Both the position numbers and the translations under genes were made by a program. Below are positions 60,901-64,000 of a stretch of 64,000 bases of DNA, piece by piece. The notes under the pieces are model-generated. The model saw only the letters and a list, made by a program, of their open reading frames with translations, made no database searches and was not told the DNA's origin. The stretch is from Sympetrum striolatum (lineage: Eukaryota > Arthropoda > Insecta > Odonata > Libellulidae): assembly GCA_947579665.1 (NCBI GenBank), contig OX388351.1, positions 2,046,001 to 2,110,000 of the forward strand. The letters run 5' to 3'. How positions within the stretch are numbered: position 1 is the first letter of the stretch; each line of letters begins with the position of its first letter.

Positions 60901-63900
60901 GGTAAGATAGAAAGCGGTAGATTCCTGTCTTTGCATTGAACACTGGATTTCAATAAATTTTACACACAAATTCCACCTTATTCGCATTCTACTAGTATTA
61001 CTTTATTTTTACTTTGACAAATAGAATTTTACTGCATCGAATGTTCAAATATTATTTTTCTAAAAAAAGCTCCAAGGAGGTAATTATATCAGTCATAAAT
61101 AAAATGAGATGTTTTAGGTTATTTTTAAAAGTGCCGGGATGTTATCATTGCCAATTTTGAAACCTGTATATAAATAGAAAGCAACTACCACATCACCATC
61201 ATTCAGTTTCGAACCACCATAAAACCGTATATGGGTAATTACATTGCATCTACGTTAAACATTCTATATTCTCTTACGCAAGAATTCTCAAGAAAATACT
61301 CTTTCCCTGAACTGATTGGATTCTTGTGTGAGTGATACTTCAATTCGAATTCAGCTCGGTTTTGCGGTGCACATCTGGTTCAATGATCTGCAATCCATCT
61401 TGGGCACCACATAGGATACCTGAAATTTACAAGTCTCTTGTGGGCTCTCCTATGAGCAAAAGATCCCTGTATTTAGTGCGGCCTCAGGCGAGGACTTGGG
61501 TGTGCGCGTCTGTTTGACGGGAAGTAATATCCGTCTTAAGTACACGCTTACGGTGACCATGCGATGTTCCCTAGGTGATATTTAGGGCTTATTACTTAGA
61601 TCTTTACTTAATATTGCATCGAAATTCAGATTCCTCAAAATGTTAACTACTTTCTTTCAATCGATACTTCAAAACGCCTGGATACACATTCGTCCATGCT
61701 ACTAAACATTATATTGTAAGAGCTGCATTTTGAGGCATTTAGAGTATACCGAACATAACATCATGAATCTTTTCTCCTTTTCGAAAATAATATTGAGTTG
61801 GACATTCAGCGACCGTTGATGAGTGAAAATATTCCGTCACTAAATATTTTCAGACGACGAAAGGAAAACTTAATCTATTTGTTCAACCTGTGACAAACAT
61901 TTCATCAAGAAAATTCTAATATTTGTTGCGATGTTTACCAGAAAGAACTGACCCATATGGAGAAACGGTGAATGGCTGAGATGAACTTAACAAATACTTT
62001 TCTATATGTTTAACATATTACGTAGGATTTCCGACAGTCGCTGGTTTGAATATTTCTCCTTCAAAGACCACGAAACTTCAGCAGGGATTAAGGATCACTT
62101 ACTTGATATAAGACCTATACAAGGAAGCATCTATCATCGGAGGGAATTTAATCTCATAAACGCAATTAACTGAGAGTAAATACATATGCACAATAGCGAC
62201 ATCTATATTAATTGAGCATTAAGGAATGGTAAAGAAAAGAGCGTTGAAATAGTCCCCTGGCAACCGATCGTCAACAATCGATCGAAAAGCGATTTCCGGC
62301 GGCTTTCCGTTGTTCAACTGAATGCAATTTCGTGTACTCAATGTCATCAATGGTCGATTCTGGCCATTTAAACTGAACAAATGGCATAATAAGACATATT
62401 AATACTCGCACAAACTATAGAAACTCGGCGAAGTTGCACAAGTAAAAAATTGCCTTCAATAAGAGGTTGGCCAACCCTATTATGAGTTCACTCCCCGAAA
62501 AGAAAACTTTAAAATAAAAAACAATTTCAACTGCCTCTTATAGAAAGTCAAGTTTTGTGTCTCCTACTTATCCTTAATATCATTAAGAACACGGATAAGC
62601 AAGTGATGTATTTCTGAGTAGAAATAAAAAAACTCCAAAGCATGCATTTCATTCAAAGTCGAGGCAGTTTATTAAGGTAAAATTGGCAAGAAAAATGTTA
62701 AAATAATGATAAAATTGTTATTTTTCCAACTTAACAATCGGAGATCTGAAATATTAATTAATTAATTCCATGCAAATTTTGCCGTATTAAATTGACCCTA
62801 AATAGATAGCTTCTTTCTGTAAAGACGCCTCGCACTATTTCACACTAAATGAATGTTTTACCATAAAGGGACTAGATACGCTAGACTTTTCGCGAGTCTT
62901 TCAACGAGGCAGGCCTCCGACCCACCACCACCCCACGCCGTGTCCAACGCCAACCGTTCCTCGTCTACAAGATCGCCCTTCGGTCAACACGCTAAACTTG
63001 CTGTGGGTCCGGAAGCACCGAACATCTAAAGATAAAGCAGCCTTTCGTTGATGCCCATCGCAAAGGTGCAAAATTCCGATATGATAATATTTGATATATT
63101 TAACTTGTTAATATAATTTTTGCTCATGTTATATGGTATTTAATAAAAGTTTTAACTTATAATTATACATAAATATATTTACATATTTTAAGGCACCTTT
63201 ATGTAACGCTAGCCCTTAAATATTGAAATTAAGGCTGATAAATAAGCTTTGTTAATTAAATACTTGTGTACTCAGATGCACTACTAGATGTAGCTCTACT
63301 GTTTAGAAATTCTTATGTTCGATTAAATTACATCGTACTTTGCAAACGAATCGGCAATGAAAATTGAAAATTTTTAAAAAAGCTTGTTAGTACAGAGAGT
63401 GTTGTATCAGAAAGTAGTTGCATTGGGGAATGAAATTTGTCTTAAACGATAATCAAAATTTAAGTCACTGTGGGAATGGTTTATAAACTGATACAAGCCT
63501 AATTCTTTTATTAGGGTTTTTTCTCAAATGTGCGTATTCAAGTATTTTAATGAGTCTTGGAGACAGGTTATACAAATATGTTGCAAATAAGTATCAAAAG
63601 TACACTTTAAGAAACTACGAGCTTCATTAATCCTACTTTCTCTGTTTTCTGGCATCATTCATTGTTCTCCAATGATATTTATTAATTTAATAGCGTGAGT
63701 AATACAAGTAAGTAAGTAGTAATTGAATTTATTCATTCCATCTTGAATAACGTACAGTATTAAAGTCAACATAAAATAGATCTACAATTATTACATAATA
63801 TTTTACAATAATTATCTACAATTAAAATATATACCTGCTCAATAAGCATAATAACCACTTTCAGATTATCACGTTAAAGACTGTTTCGTACTGAAATTCG

Positions 63901-64000
63901 TGGATAAAAAGTAAGCATTAAATGCGTTTATTAAGTATCCATTGTTTCATTTATCATTAAATGCGTTTTGAAGTTGAGAAATCTCAAACTGTAATATATG
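54918..64000. other. Unassigned noncoding DNA to window end
   Basis: No gene or known element recognised. GC-richer islands lie at about 56,460-56,920 (overlapping 151-codon plus and 95-codon minus frames without motifs), 59,090-59,350, 59,740-60,000 and 62,870-63,020. The last is open in two plus-strand frames for about 50 codons. A nested pair of short palindromes (AAGGGCCCTT and CCCTTTAAAGGG) occurs near 59,897-59,915. The remainder is AT-rich. Confidence 0.6.

Noticed and set aside
1..64000. CRISPR arrays, bacterial operons, phage genes or rRNA
   Set aside because: None seen; the regular 317-bp repeats are parts of mobile elements and far too long for a CRISPR.

Overview
This looks like AT-rich intergenic or long-intron DNA from an invertebrate animal, most likely an arthropod and probably an insect. 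The reasons are long stretches with no gene, frequent dinucleotide and trinucleotide runs, and a mixed load of decayed transposable elements: Tigger/pogo, RTE-type and CR1/Jockey-type LINEs, a Penelope-like element, a Mutator-like DNA transposon, tRNA-derived SINEs and a family with Helentron-like structure. No bacterial gene, operon, CRISPR array or rRNA was seen. No host protein-coding gene can be assigned with confidence. Nearly all open frames of 60-150 codons are chance frames; the recognisable ones belong to transposons, and all of those are broken.

Layout. 1-16.6 kb: mostly unassigned DNA, with an RTE-type LINE 3' end at 3.79-4.04 kb (minus) and one weak candidate exon at 10.89-11.14 kb (minus). 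16.65-18.71 kb: two copies of a ~1.03-kb element joined head to tail, each with internal ~317-bp repeats, a (CA)n block and a 3' hairpin. 19.4-22.3 kb: a SINE/LINE-type 3' tail, a strong foldback with a Penelope-like signature at 20.8-21.0 kb and a tRNA-like sequence. 23.65-29.49 kb: the densest part. A third copy of the 1-kb family carries a Penelope-like GIY-YIG fragment. It is followed by a complete but dead Tigger element (24,726-28,205, TA target duplication), whose transposase gene was split by a 1,346-bp RTE-type LINE with an exact 8-bp target duplication. A fourth, inverted copy of the 1-kb family follows. 29.81-32.15 kb: a dead Mutator-like element with 12-bp terminal inverted repeats.

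33.56-34.05 kb: a candidate small non-autonomous repeat. 39.745-39.821 kb: a 77-bp snapback element with perfect 28-bp arms and TA flanks. 46.04-47.21 kb: a CR1/Jockey-type LINE 3' portion with an internal deletion and a 26-bp tandem repeat. 51.12-51.38 kb: a tRNA-derived SINE. 54.84-54.92 kb: another tRNA-like sequence. The rest, to 64 kb, shows only anonymous AT-rich DNA with short GC-richer islands.

The elements do not work together as a functional system. They record successive insertions: a 1-kb family copy was hit by a Penelope-like element, and a Tigger was hit by an LINE. The most unusual item is the head-to-tail 1-kb family, whose structure suggests rolling-circle (Helentron-type) non-autonomous elements; that class is inferred from structure only.
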